Shown here: positions 7,356-15,844 of the stretch, in pieces
Layout of the letters: every line of letters starts with the position of its first letter
Numbering within the stretch: position 1 is the stretch's first letter
Assembly (NCBI GenBank): GCA_030620655.1
Contig: JAUXEH010000004.1
Span: 1 to 25,700 of the forward strand
Length of the DNA: 25,700 nt
Source: Candidatus Aminicenantota bacterium
Lineage (GTDB): Bacteria; Acidobacteriota; Aminicenantia; Aminicenantales; Aminicenantaceae
Direction: 5' to 3'
Notes under the pieces: generated by a model
Told to the model about the DNA's origin: nothing
Seen by the model: only the letters and a program-made list of their open reading frames with translations
Database searches by the model: none
Position numbers and translations under genes: made by a program

Positions 7356-7490
7356 ATGAAAAGAACGTTTCAACCCAATAACCGAAAACGAAAAAAGAAT
7401 CACGGCTTTCTTGTGCGAATGAGATCCAAGGGAGGCCAGCAGGTCATAAAAAACAGGCGTCAGAAGGGTAGAAAAAAACTTGCTGCCTGA
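7356..7490 (+). CDS. rpmH: Large ribosomal subunit protein bL34
   Basis: A 44-residue, extremely basic protein starting MKRTFQPNNRKRKKNHGFLV and containing RMRSKGGQQVI and RRQKGRKKLAA, the classic L34 pattern and full family length. It is a structural protein of the 50S subunit. The TGA at 7488-7490 overlaps the rnpA ATG by one base (TGATG), so the two are translationally coupled. It is the first gene after the promoter at 7294-7322. The ribosome binding site is weak (AGCTGGA-type). Confidence 0.97.
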   Translation: MKRTFQPNNRKRKKNHGFLVRMRSKGGQQVIKNRRQKGRKKLAA

Positions 7491-7846
7491 TGTCCGAATC
7501 CCTCCGGCCTCAAGAGAGGATAAGAAAACAAAGCGATTTTGCCAGGATCTATAAAAGCGGCGGTCGCTACAGAGGAAGATATTTCAATCTCGTTTTTCTC
7601 TCCAATGATCTGAACTATTCCCGGATGGCGGCGGTCGCCAGCAAAAAAGTCGGCAACGCCGTCAAGAGAAATAAGGTGAAGAGATGGATGAGAGCCATGT
7701 TCCGGCGGAACAAGGGTCTGCTGAATGCTTCCTCGGATCTGATCATGATCGCAAAGCCGGGAATGCCGGATTCGAACTGGAATGAGATCTTGGACGAATA
7801 CATGAAGGCCGTTCAATTTCTGAATAAAAAAACTCGAGCTGTATGA
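7490..7846 (+). CDS. rnpA: Ribonuclease P protein component
   Basis: Protein subunit of RNase P, which assists the catalytic RNA in removing the 5' leader of pre-tRNAs. The 118-residue length is typical. Recognised features are the N-terminal LRPQERIRKQSDFARIYKSG with the central cleft aromatic, and the RNR motif block KKVGNAVKRNKVKRWMRAMFR that contacts RNA. Position after rpmH and before yidD is the conserved arrangement. It overlaps rpmH by one base and yidD by four bases (ATGA). Confidence 0.96.
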   Translation: MSESLRPQERIRKQSDFARIYKSGGRYRGRYFNLVFLSNDLNYSRMAAVASKKVGNAVKRNKVKRWMRAMFRRNKGLLNASSDLIMIAKPGMPDSNWNEILDEYMKAVQFLNKKTRAV

Positions 7847-8052
7847 AGACTGTGGCATTGGCCCTGATCAAGGGCTACAAGAAGCTATTATCCCCTCTGC
7901 TGGGAAACCACTGCAGATTCTTCCCCTCCTGCTCTGACTATACCTACCAAGCCATTGAAAAACACGGATTGCTGCGCGGAATCGTGATGGGGGCCAAAAG
8001 GCTCACCAAGTGTCATCCCCTGCATCCCGGCGGAGTCGATCCTGTGCCATAA
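7843..8052 (+). CDS. yidD: Membrane protein insertion efficiency factor YidD
   Basis: A 69-residue protein associated with the inner membrane by an amphipathic helix, thought to help YidC-dependent insertion. The family pattern is clear: LIKGYKKLLSPLLGNHCRFFPSC, SDYTYQAIEKHG, then KCHPLHPGGVDPVP with the conserved cysteines. It starts within the rnpA stop (ATGA at 7843-7846) and ends 11 bases before yidC. Confidence 0.95.
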   Translation: MKTVALALIKGYKKLLSPLLGNHCRFFPSCSDYTYQAIEKHGLLRGIVMGAKRLTKCHPLHPGGVDPVP

Positions 8053-8063
8053 AGGACTCGTAG

Positions 8064-9728
8064 ATGGAAAAACGACTACTCATCGCTATCGTACTATCGA
8101 TCGCCGTGCTGTTTACCTGGCAGCTCGTCTTTGTCAAAAAGCAGCCGATCGCACCTGTCCGGGACCTCCCGGTCGAGGCGAGACAGGTTCCGGAGTCAGC
8201 GCCTCAGCCGGTGCCTGAAGCGCTGCAAGAACAGGCGGAGGAGCTTACAGGCCGGACCGAAAGCCTTCCTGAGGCTGCCGGAGAACCCGTTTCCGGTGAG
8301 CAGGAACAGAAGGTCCGCATCGATACACCCTTCTACCAGGCCGTATGGAGCACCAAAGGCGGGGTGCTGACCAGCTGGAGGCTCAGGCAGCACACGGATG
8401 ATGAGGGAAGGGACCTGGAGTTGGTATCCGGGGCGGCCAGGGAGCTCGGCCGCTATCCCTTCGCCATCCGGACCGATGACCCCGAGTTCGACCGCATGCT
8501 GAACGACGCCCTGTACCTGCCCTCTCGCCAGAGCCTGGAGCTTCAGGGCGGGGAAACTAAGGAGCTCCGCCTCGAGTATGCTGACGAGAGGGGCAACCGG
8601 ATCCAGAAGATCATCACCTTCCGGGGAGAAGGATACGATATCGACCTCCAGGTCAACCTCTGGAAGAACGGACAGAAAATCGAGCCTTACATCGTGTGGG
8701 GCCCCCAATTCGGCAACCTGAACCCCGCCTCCCAGGGCAGCCGCATCGGCAGCTCTCCCGGCATCTCGGTATTATCCGGGACCAAGGTGTGGCGTCACGA
8801 CGAGAGGAAGTACAAGCCGGAGGAGAACACCTACAATTTCGTAACCTGGGCCTCCTACGACGATCAGTACTTCATGGCCCTGCTCATCGCCTCTTCACAG
8901 AACAGCAGCGCGGTTTTTTCCCGGGAACAGATCAACGAAGGGCTCTCCTACTACTACCTGAACGTCAATTTCGTCCAGAAGGCCTATCTGGGCCCCAAGC
9001 AGTACGACCTGCTGTCCGACCTGGGTTATGAGGCCAAACGGGCGATCCGCTTCGGTCTTTTCGGCTTCATCACCGAGATCCTGTACGCCGGCCTCAAGGG
9101 CATCTACTCGGCCGTCCCCAACTGGGGCTGGAGCATCGTCCTCCTCACGATCATCATCAAGATCCTCTTTTTTCCCCTGACCTATCAAAGCACCAAGTCC
9201 ATGTCCAAGATGCAGGACCTGCAGCCCAAGATCAAGGCCCTGCGCAACAAGTACAAAAAGGCCAAGCAGGACCCCGAACAGCGGCGGAAGCTCAACGAAG
9301 AAACCATGCGCCTCTACAAGCAGCACGGCGTCAATCCCGCCGGCGGATGCCTGCCCATGCTCATCCAGTTGCCCATATTCTGGGGCTTTTTCCAGCTGCT
9401 GCGGGTAGCCTTGGAGTTCCGCCACAGCCCCTGGATCCTGTGGATCGGAGACCTCTCGGTCAAGGATCCCTACTATGTCATCCCCGTCCTGATGGGGGTG
9501 ACACAGTTCATCAGCCAGAAGATGACGCCCACCTCGGGGGACACCACGCAGCAGCGCATGATGCTCATCATGCCGGTCATCATGACCATCTTTTTTATCA
9601 GCTTCCCGAGCGGACTGGTCCTTTACTGGCTGACCAACAACGTGCTCCAGATCGGACAGCAGTACATCATGAACCGCTTCATGCATAAAAAAAAGAAGGA
9701 ATCCCATGGAAAACCAAGAAAAAATTGA
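8064..9728 (+). CDS. yidC: Membrane protein insertase YidC (long, diderm type)
   Basis: Oxa1/Alb3/YidC insertase that integrates inner-membrane proteins, alone or with SecYEG. The 554-residue form has an N-terminal membrane segment (about 5-24), a low-complexity Pro/Glu linker (about 25-80), a large periplasmic beta domain (about 85-330), and the conserved core with membrane segments near 355-375, 428-448, 470-487 and 498-530. The periplasmic domain marks a Gram-negative type. The groove position that is Arg366 in E. coli appears to be Lys366 here (TIIIKILFFPLT), a conservative change that keeps the positive charge. The C-terminus is Lys-rich. AAAGGA precedes the ATG, overlapping the yidD stop. 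The last 23 bases overlap jag. Confidence 0.97.
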   Translation: MEKRLLIAIVLSIAVLFTWQLVFVKKQPIAPVRDLPVEARQVPESAPQPVPEALQEQAEELTGRTESLPEAAGEPVSGEQEQKVRIDTPFYQAVWSTKGGVLTSWRLRQHTDDEGRDLELVSGAARELGRYPFAIRTDDPEFDRMLNDALYLPSRQSLELQGGETKELRLEYADERGNRIQKIITFRGEGYDIDLQVNLWKNGQKIEPYIVWGPQFGNLNPASQGSRIGSSPGISVLSGTKVWRHDERKYKPEENTYNFVTWASYDDQYFMALLIASSQNSSAVFSREQINEGLSYYYLNVNFVQKAYLGPKQYDLLSDLGYEAKRAIRFGLFGFITEILYAGLKGIYSAVPNWGWSIVLLTIIIKILFFPLTYQSTKSMSKMQDLQPKIKALRNKYKKAKQDPEQRRKLNEETMRLYKQHGVNPAGGCLPMLIQLPIFWGFFQLLRVALEFRHSPWILWIGDLSVKDPYYVIPVLMGVTQFISQKMTPTSGDTTQQRMMLIMPVIMTIFFISFPSGLVLYWLTNNVLQIGQQYIMNRFMHKKKKESHGKPRKN

Positions 9729-10353
9729 CGATAAGCAGGAATTCAAGGGACGCAACCTGGAAGACGTCATCAGCCTGGCCGAACACGTCCTGAAGATCCC
9801 GCGGACCCAGTTCAGCTATGAGATCGTTGCAGAGAAGACCAAGCTTTTCGGGATCAAGACCAAGGAGATCGTTATACGGGCCTGGCCCAAAACAGCGAAA
9901 GACACAGAGCCGGTCACACGGTTTCTGGATGGCCTGCTGGCCCAGTATCCCCTGGATATCAAATACCACACCCGACGGAACCACGATATCCTGTTCATCA
10001 TCTTCGAGGGCAAGGACAAGAGCCTCCTCCTGCAGAAAGACGGGGCCCTGCTCCTGGCCTTTCAACATATCCTGAACAAGGTGTCGCCTCAGAAGGTCCA
10101 GGCTGACTGTGACTTCTTCCGCAAGCGCAAGGAACAGGAGCTCCAAGATTATGTGCAGCACGTGGCACAGAGGGTGCGCGAGTCCGGGCGAAAAGAGATG
10201 CTTGATCCCATGAATCCCTATGAACGACGCCTTGTCCACATCGCCGTCAATAAGATCCCGGGCATATCCACCGAAAGCATCGGCGAGGGATTCCTCAAAA
10301 AGGTGAAGCTGTATCCCTCCAAGGGACGGCCCCGGCAAAAACGCTATTCCTAG
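9706..10353 (+). CDS. jag: RNA-binding protein Jag/KhpB (Jag-N, KH and R3H domains)
   Basis: A 215-residue cytoplasmic RNA-binding protein of the SpoIIIJ-associated family. An N-terminal Jag domain (about 14-60: GRNLEDVISLAEHVLKIP, then VAEKTKLFGIKTKEIVI) is followed by a KH-type domain (about 65-145) and a C-terminal R3H domain (about 150-215) with MNPYERRLVHIAV and STESIGEG. The gene begins inside the 3' end of yidC, with AAGGA five bases before the ATG. Always found behind yidC in this operon; in Gram-positives KhpB affects cell elongation and division genes post-transcriptionally, but its role in diderms is not established. Confidence 0.93.
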   Translation: MENQEKIDDKQEFKGRNLEDVISLAEHVLKIPRTQFSYEIVAEKTKLFGIKTKEIVIRAWPKTAKDTEPVTRFLDGLLAQYPLDIKYHTRRNHDILFIIFEGKDKSLLLQKDGALLLAFQHILNKVSPQKVQADCDFFRKRKEQELQDYVQHVAQRVRESGRKEMLDPMNPYERRLVHIAVNKIPGISTESIGEGFLKKVKLYPSKGRPRQKRYS

Positions 10354-10385
10354 GACCCGGAATCCGGCCCGGCACAGCCACAGAG

Positions 10386-10415
10386 TTGATATATTTGTTT
10401 TGTTATCAATATGTT
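10386..10415 (+). promoter_or_regulatory. Candidate promoter of mnmE, with inverted repeat
   Basis: In the 148-base AT-rich gap between jag and mnmE, TTGATA (10386-10391) and TATGTT (10410-10415) are spaced by 18 bases. TTGATA is also the left arm of an inverted repeat whose right arm TATCAA lies at 10404-10409, so a repressor could cover the promoter. Predicted leader about 80 bases. A second -10-like TATAAA occurs at 10447-10452 without a convincing -35. Confidence 0.4.
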
Positions 10416-10501
10416 ACGAACCCGGATTATTCACGAGCCGAAAGGGTATAAAATGCTTATGAATAGTTCAGGCTAAATAATCCTCCTGGGGACAAAGAGG
10501 G

Positions 10502-11869
10502 ATGTTCGAAGACACCATCATCGCCGTCTCCACACCGTTGGGCTATGGAGGCCTGGGGGTGGTGCGGTTGAGCGGCCCGCGGGCCCTTGGCATCTCCCTC
10601 GAGATCTTCCAGCCCAGGACACACCGCCGAAAGATTCCGCAGCGGCAGCCGATACTGGGCCACCTCATCGATCCGGGAACCAGAGAAGCCTTTGAGGAAG
10701 CCATGCTCACCTATTATCCCGGACCCCGTTCCTACACCACCGAGGACGTGGTGGAGATCAGCGCCCACGGCAGTCCGGTCCTCCTGGAAGAGGTCGTGCG
10801 GCTGGGTCTCGAGGCGGGGGCCCGTCATGCCCACCCGGGAGAATTTACGCTGAGGGCCTTCCTGGGAGGACGGATCGATATACTCCAGGCTGAGGCTGTG
10901 AACGACCTGATCCGGGCCGCATCTCTCAATCAGGCTAAGATATCCTGCAGGCAGCTGGACGGCAGCCTGTCCCAACGCGTCTCCGAACTGCGGCGGCGCA
11001 TCATCCACATCCTCTCCCAGATAGAGGCCGGCATCGAATTCCCGGATGAGGGCCTCCGGACCTCGCCCCAGGTCATCGCCCGCGGCCTCCAGCGGTTGCT
11101 GGATACGGTCTCCCGCCTGATCGAGAGCTATGACCTGGGAAAAACCTTTCGCGAGGGCATCGTGCTGGCGGTCACGGGACGCACTAACTCCGGCAAATCC
11201 ACACTCTTCAACCGGCTCCTGGGCCACGACCGGTCCATCGTCACGCCCTTCCCCGGGACCACACGCGATTACATCCGGGAGCAGATGAAGATAAAGGACG
11301 CTGTGTTTACCTTGATAGACACAGCCGGCATGGATAACGCCGCCCAGCCCATCGAAAAGGAGGGCATCCGCAGGGGAAGAGAGCTGGCTGCCAGGGCCGA
11401 CGGCATCCTGCTGCTCTTGGACGCATCCCGTCTGGAAAACGAGGACGACCTGGCCCTGATCCGAAAATGCCGGGACAAGCGGACCATACTCCTCTGGAAC
11501 AAGACGGATCTCCCCCGAAAAATCCGGAACGAACGGATCGAAGAAGCGGCAGAAGGGCTCCCTCAGCTGGAGATTTCGGCCCTGCAGGGGACCAACCTCC
11601 CTTTGCTCAAAGAGAAGATCCACAGCCTCTTTGTCCCGGACCGAAGTGGCGGAGACGAGGTCATCCTGCACCTCCGCCAGAAGCTGGTTCTGGAGGAGAT
11701 ACGAAAAGCCTTCGAATCCGCCCTGAGCGTCCTCGAGCAGGGGCATTCGGAGGAGGTTTTGGCCGAGGAGATACGCCCTGTCCTCCCCCTCATAGGCCAG
11801 CTGACGGGCGAGATCCGGGCCGACGACGTCCTGAAGGACATCTTCGGCCGTTTTTGCGTGGGGAAATAG
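10502..11869 (+). CDS. mnmE: tRNA modification GTPase MnmE
   Basis: With MnmG it installs the (carboxymethyl)aminomethyl group at C5 of wobble uridine 34. The 455-residue protein has the N-terminal tetrahydrofolate-binding domain (about 1-120, with DTIIAVSTPLGYGGLGVVRLSG-type start and GPRSYTTEDVVEI), a helical domain, and an inserted G domain: GRTNSGKS (226-233), DTAGM (273-277), NKTD (333-336). It ends with CVGK, the catalytic C-terminal Cys motif. The start is fixed by the family N-terminus, although the AGAGG lies almost against the ATG. mnmG follows after 6 bases. Confidence 0.97.
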   Translation: MFEDTIIAVSTPLGYGGLGVVRLSGPRALGISLEIFQPRTHRRKIPQRQPILGHLIDPGTREAFEEAMLTYYPGPRSYTTEDVVEISAHGSPVLLEEVVRLGLEAGARHAHPGEFTLRAFLGGRIDILQAEAVNDLIRAASLNQAKISCRQLDGSLSQRVSELRRRIIHILSQIEAGIEFPDEGLRTSPQVIARGLQRLLDTVSRLIESYDLGKTFREGIVLAVTGRTNSGKSTLFNRLLGHDRSIVTPFPGTTRDYIREQMKIKDAVFTLIDTAGMDNAAQPIEKEGIRRGRELAARADGILLLLDASRLENEDDLALIRKCRDKRTILLWNKTDLPRKIRNERIEEAAEGLPQLEISALQGTNLPLLKEKIHSLFVPDRSGGDEVILHLRQKLVLEEIRKAFESALSVLEQGHSEEVLAEEIRPVLPLIGQLTGEIRADDVLKDIFGRFCVGK

Positions 11870-11875
11870 ACACCC

Positions 11876-13747
11876 ATGGATGGAGAAACCCGCTTTGATG
11901 TGGTCGTGGTCGGTGCCGGCCACGCGGGATGCGAGGCGGCTCTCGCGGCCAGCCGCATGGGCCTCCAAACCGGCCTCATCACCCTCAACCTGGAGAATAT
12001 CGCCCAGATGTCCTGCAACCCGGCTATAGGGGGGCTGGCTAAGGGCCACCTGGTCAGGGAGATCGATGCTCTGGGAGGCATCATGGGCCAGGTGGCAGAC
12101 GAGACCGGGATCCATTTCCGCCTCTTGAACCGCAGCCGGGGCGGCGCCGTGCAGGCGCCCCGCGCCCAATCGGACAAGGCCCGGTACCGTAAGGCCATGC
12201 GGGCCATCCTGGAAAACGCTCCACGCCTCACCCTGCTGGAGGCGACCGTGACCCGCATCCTGCTGGAGGATGCTTCGGCCGCCGGCATCGAGCTCCTGGA
12301 CAGCCCCCATATCCGGGCCGCGGCCGTGATTCTCACGCCGGGCACCTTCCTGAACGGGATGATCCACATCGGGCTGGAGAGCTATCCGGCCGGCCGGGCC
12401 GATGAACCCCCCTCCACTCATCTGGCCCAACACCTGAAGGAGCTGGGCCTGCCCGGATTCCGACTCAAGACGGGCACGCCCATGCGGCTGCACCGGGATA
12501 CCATCGACTGGAGCCGTTTCACGCCGCAGCCGGGGGACGAGAAACCGGTCCCGTTCTCCTTCCGCACCACGCATGAGCTGAAGAACCGGGTCGTGTGCCA
12601 CATCGGATACACCAACCCACAGACCCATGCCATCATTCGGGAAAACCTGAAGAAGTCCGCCCTCTACGGAGGCCGGATCACGGGTGTCGGGCCGCGCTAC
12701 TGCCCCTCGATCGAGGTCAAGGTGGTAGAGTTCCCCCACCACAAGCGTCATCAGATCTTCCTGGAACCCGAAGGACTGGATACGGAAGAGATCTACGTCA
12801 ACGGAATCTCTTCATCCCTGCCCCTCGAGACCCAGAAAGCGGTCCTCAAGAGCATCCCCGGCCTGGAGGACGTCCGCATCCTGCGGCCGGCATATGCCAT
12901 CGAGTACGACGCCATACTCCCGACCGGGCTGCGTCCCACGCTCGAAACCCGGGGGATAGACAACCTATACCTCGCGGGTCAGATAAACGGGACCTCAGGC
13001 TATGAGGAGGCCGCCGCACAGGGGCTGATGGCGGGGATCAATGCAGCGCTGAAGATCAAGCAGCAGCCGCCTCTCATCCTGGGGAGGGAGGAGGCCTATA
13101 TCGGGGTGCTGATCGACGACCTGATCACCAAAGGCGTCGAGGAGCCCTACCGGCTGTTTACTTCAAGGGCCGAATACCGGCTGCAGCTGCGGATCGACAA
13201 CGCCGACCGGAGGCTCACGGAGTACGGCCACCGTCTCGGGCTCATCAAGCCGGAGGATTACGCTGGTTTTCTCAGGAAACAGGATCGGATACGCCTTGTG
13301 ATGGATTGGCTAAAGGCAGAGAAGATAGACCCGGACGGCCGGGGAAAGATCACGCTCAAGGACTGGCTCAAAAAGCCGGAGGTGTTTCTTCGTTCTCTTA
13401 ACGACGCAAGATCTCTCCCGTTGGAGCTTACAGAGGAAGAAACCCGGCACATCGAATCCGAGGTCAAATACGAGGGGTATCTCAAGAAACAGGCCAAGGA
13501 GATCGCCCGGATCGAAAGGGTCGACAGGGTGAAGATCCCACCCGGCTTGGATTATAAGATAATCCCGGGATTGACCTCCGAGGTCATCGAAAAACTGGAG
13601 CGGTCCGATCCTTCCACCCTGGGAGAGGCCAAGCGGACCCCGGGCATGACACCGGCCGCCGTGATCAACCTGCATATCTATCTCAAGCTTTCAGCAAAAC
13701 CCCGCATCCGGAAAAAAATGCAAAAACCCAGTACAAATCGGGCCTGA
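11876..13747 (+). CDS. mnmG: tRNA uridine-5-carboxymethylaminomethyl modification enzyme MnmG (GidA)
   Basis: FAD-dependent partner of MnmE in wobble uridine modification. The 623-residue length is normal. The N-terminal dinucleotide-binding motif VVVGAGHAGCEAAL is followed by CNPAIGGLAKGHLVREIDALGG, the signature TGTPMRL and QINGTSGYEEAAAQGL, and the C-terminal helical domain (about 550-610) that contacts MnmE. It is immediately downstream of mnmE (6-base gap). In many genomes rsmG (gidB) comes next; here the next gene is parA after 71 bases containing parS. Confidence 0.97.
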   Translation: MDGETRFDVVVVGAGHAGCEAALAASRMGLQTGLITLNLENIAQMSCNPAIGGLAKGHLVREIDALGGIMGQVADETGIHFRLLNRSRGGAVQAPRAQSDKARYRKAMRAILENAPRLTLLEATVTRILLEDASAAGIELLDSPHIRAAAVILTPGTFLNGMIHIGLESYPAGRADEPPSTHLAQHLKELGLPGFRLKTGTPMRLHRDTIDWSRFTPQPGDEKPVPFSFRTTHELKNRVVCHIGYTNPQTHAIIRENLKKSALYGGRITGVGPRYCPSIEVKVVEFPHHKRHQIFLEPEGLDTEEIYVNGISSSLPLETQKAVLKSIPGLEDVRILRPAYAIEYDAILPTGLRPTLETRGIDNLYLAGQINGTSGYEEAAAQGLMAGINAALKIKQQPPLILGREEAYIGVLIDDLITKGVEEPYRLFTSRAEYRLQLRIDNADRRLTEYGHRLGLIKPEDYAGFLRKQDRIRLVMDWLKAEKIDPDGRGKITLKDWLKKPEVFLRSLNDARSLPLELTEEETRHIESEVKYEGYLKKQAKEIARIERVDRVKIPPGLDYKIIPGLTSEVIEKLERSDPSTLGEAKRTPGMTPAAVINLHIYLKLSAKPRIRKKMQKPSTNRA

Positions 13748-13782
13748 ACTGTGGTACAAATATATACTTGAACGACTAACAC

Positions 13783-13802
13783 GGTGTTCCACGTGGAACA
13801 CC
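13783..13802. promoter_or_regulatory. parS centromere-like site
   Basis: A perfect 20-base palindrome whose core TGTTCCACGTGGAACA (13785-13800) matches the chromosomal parS consensus, which in many bacteria reads TGTTTCACGTGAAACA or TGTTCCACGTGGAACA. It sits in the mnmG-parA gap, and the AGGA before parA starts one base after it (13803-13806), so ParB bound here may also affect parA expression. ParB loads here to start chromosome partition complexes. Confidence 0.93.
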
Positions 13803-13818
13803 AGGAACAGTTTGACCA

Positions 13819-14574
13819 TTGAATAAGATCATCGCCATTGCCAACCAGAAGGGCGGTGTGGGCAAGACCACGACGGCCATCAACCTGGGGGCCTCCCTGG
13901 CCCTGAACAACAAACGGGTCCTGCTGGTCGATTTCGACCCGCAGGGTATGGCCACCACGGGACTCGGGCTGGAAAAAACCCCGGGGCGAGGGATATACCC
14001 GGCTCTCATGAACGGACAGCCCCTCATGGATCTCATCCAGACCACTCCCCTGGACAACCTCTACGTGTGCCCCAGTTCCCGGGAAATGGCGGGTTTCGAG
14101 GCCGAGGCCCATGACCTGGACTCCAGGGAGACCCGGTTGAAAGACGCCCTAGAGCGCATCAGGTCTAAATTCCATTTTGTGCTCATCGACTGCCCGCCGT
14201 CGCTGGGGTATCTCACGATAAACGCCCTGACGGCGGCCGACTCCATCCTCATCCCGGTCCAGACCGAATATTTTTGTATGGAAGGCATGCCGGACCTGTT
14301 CAACACCCTGGACAAGGTGCGCTCCTCTCTGAATCCCTCCCTGGCGATCGAGGGGATCGTGCTTACCATGTACGATGACCGGACCAACCTGGCCAGGCAG
14401 GTGGCGGAGGAGATTAGGCGTTCCCTCAGCGGGATCGTGTTCGAGGTCGTGGTACCCCGAACCGTCAGGCTGGCTGAGGCCCCCAGCTTCGGCAAGCCCG
14501 CTCTCCTCTATGACATCCGATCCAAGGGCGCTCAGGCGTACCTTAACCTCGCAACGGAGCTACTGCAACGATGA
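13819..14574 (+). CDS. parA: Chromosome partitioning ATPase ParA (Soj)
   Basis: Deviant Walker-type ATPase that positions ParB-parS complexes on the nucleoid. The 251-residue product begins MNKIIAIANQKGGVGKTTTA, with signature Lys11 and Walker Lys16, followed by LLVDFDPQGMATTGLG and the Walker B-like LIDCPPSLG. Length is typical of chromosomal Soj. The start is TTG at 13819: an in-frame TGA at 13813-13815 rules out anything further upstream, and the TTG gives the canonical N-terminus. AGGA lies 12 bases upstream. The 3' end overlaps parB by four bases (ATGA). Confidence 0.96.
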   Translation: MNKIIAIANQKGGVGKTTTAINLGASLALNNKRVLLVDFDPQGMATTGLGLEKTPGRGIYPALMNGQPLMDLIQTTPLDNLYVCPSSREMAGFEAEAHDLDSRETRLKDALERIRSKFHFVLIDCPPSLGYLTINALTAADSILIPVQTEYFCMEGMPDLFNTLDKVRSSLNPSLAIEGIVLTMYDDRTNLARQVAEEIRRSLSGIVFEVVVPRTVRLAEAPSFGKPALLYDIRSKGAQAYLNLATELLQR

Positions 14575-15419
14575 AAAAGAGAGCCCTAGGTAAAGGACTG
14601 GAAGCCTTCCTGCCCGAAGAATACGGCATCCTGAAGGAGGAGCGCTTCGCCGAACTGGATATCGAACAGCTCAAGCCCAATCCCGACCAGCCCCGTACCC
14701 ACTTCGATCCGGTCGCGCTGCAGGAACTGGCCCTCTCCATCCGGGGAACGGGGATCCTCCAGCCCATGGTAGTGGTTCCCCAGGAAAACCACTACAAGAT
14801 CATCGTGGGAGAAAGACGCTGGCGGGCCGCACAACAGGCAGGCCTTAAAAAGGTACCTGTGCTCATCCGGAACATGTCACAGGTCCAACAGTACGAGGCT
14901 TCCCTGATCGAGAACCTGCAGCGGGAGGACCTCAATCCCATCGAGATCGCCTCCGCCTACCAGAAGATGTCCGCAGACCTGGGTCTGAGCCAACAGCAGA
15001 TCGCGGAAAAGGTGGGAAAGGACAGGGCCTCCGTAGCCAACTATATCCGCCTGCTGAGGCTCCCGGCGGAGATCCGGGAGATGCTCTCTAGGGACAAGCT
15101 CTCCATGGGGCATGCCCGGGCTCTGATCACGCTGGAAGACCCGGATGTGCAGCTGGAGTGCGCCCGCCAGGCCGCACGCAGGGGCCTCTCCGTCCGAAGC
15201 GTGGAAAAGCTCAGCCAGAAGCTGAGGACCGCACCCCGGGAGAAGAGCGGGCCGACCCTGGACCCGGACCTGCAGGCGGTCCAGGAGGAGCTCCTCCAAC
15301 TCCTGGGCACCAAGGTCTCCATCTCCGGCAAGCCGGGAAAAGGGGTGATCAAGATCCACTATTTCTCATTGGATGATCTCAACCGCATCTATGAGGCAAT
15401 CAAAGGAGCCATCTCATGA
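14571..15419 (+). CDS. parB: Chromosome partitioning protein ParB (Spo0J)
   Basis: CTP-dependent DNA clamp that loads at parS and spreads. The 282-residue protein contains the N-terminal CTPase motifs (IRGTGILQPMVV at 57-68; GERRWRA at 80-86; ENLQREDLNPIE at 114-125), a helix-turn-helix that reads parS (about 140-161, QQIAEKVGKDRASVANYIRL), and a C-terminal dimerisation segment. The ATG overlaps the parA stop; the 3' end overlaps the bactofilin start by four bases. A matching parS site lies 770 bases upstream. Confidence 0.96.
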   Translation: MKKRALGKGLEAFLPEEYGILKEERFAELDIEQLKPNPDQPRTHFDPVALQELALSIRGTGILQPMVVVPQENHYKIIVGERRWRAAQQAGLKKVPVLIRNMSQVQQYEASLIENLQREDLNPIEIASAYQKMSADLGLSQQQIAEKVGKDRASVANYIRLLRLPAEIREMLSRDKLSMGHARALITLEDPDVQLECARQAARRGLSVRSVEKLSQKLRTAPREKSGPTLDPDLQAVQEELLQLLGTKVSISGKPGKGVIKIHYFSLDDLNRIYEAIKGAIS

Positions 15420-15844
15420 AAGAAAAAGAGAAAGAGAAAAGGAGAGAAATGGACGATACCAAGATTACGGGATTTTTTGACAAGGACACACACTTCAAGG
15501 GAGATCTGAGCTTCAAGGGATCGTTCCGTGTGGACGGGCACTTCAAGGGCACGATCAAGTCCGACTCCATCCTGATCGTCGGCCCGAACGGGAAGGTGGA
15601 GGCGGATGTGCAGATCGGCCACGCCATCATCGACGGACAGGTCAAGGGCAGCATCCATGCCAGGAACAAGGTAGAGATCCATGCCTCAGGGCGGGTGACG
15701 GGGACCATCATTTCCCCCAAGCTCGTCATCGAAGAGGGGGCCTTCCTGGAGGCCAACTGCCAGACCACGGACAAGATGCCTCAGACAGCTCCGGAAAAGA
15801 AACCGGAGGGGCCTCAGATCCCGACACCCAGGACCGAGATTTGA
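15416..15844 (+). CDS. Bactofilin (polymer-forming cytoskeletal protein)
   Basis: Bactofilins self-assemble into filaments through a right-handed beta-helix and act as scaffolds for cell-shape, envelope and chromosome-segregation proteins. The 142-residue protein has a short charged N-terminus, the beta-helix core (about 18-115) with repeats such as GDLSFKGSFRVDGHFKG, VEADVQIGHAIIDGQVKGSI and ASGRVTGTI, and a Pro-rich tail. Two starts are plausible: ATG at 15416 (overlapping the parB stop, with AAGGAG 7 bases upstream) and ATG at 15449 (with AGGAG 4 bases upstream, 131 residues). In Myxococcus, bactofilins organise ParABS at the cell poles, which fits the gene position. It overlaps kdsB by four bases. 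Confidence 0.93.
   Translation: MKEKEKEKRREMDDTKITGFFDKDTHFKGDLSFKGSFRVDGHFKGTIKSDSILIVGPNGKVEADVQIGHAIIDGQVKGSIHARNKVEIHASGRVTGTIISPKLVIEEGAFLEANCQTTDKMPQTAPEKKPEGPQIPTPRTEI

Noticed and set aside
9687..9694. A run of eight A near the end of yidC as a possible programmed frameshift into jag
   Set aside because: jag lies in the +1 frame while A-runs favour -1 slippage, and jag has its own AAGGA and ATG, so ordinary reinitiation explains the overlap.
10457..12751. A very long minus-strand open frame opposite mnmE and mnmG
   Set aside because: It mirrors two certain genes on the plus strand, has no recognisable domains and is explained by the lack of stop codons in GC-rich antisense frames.
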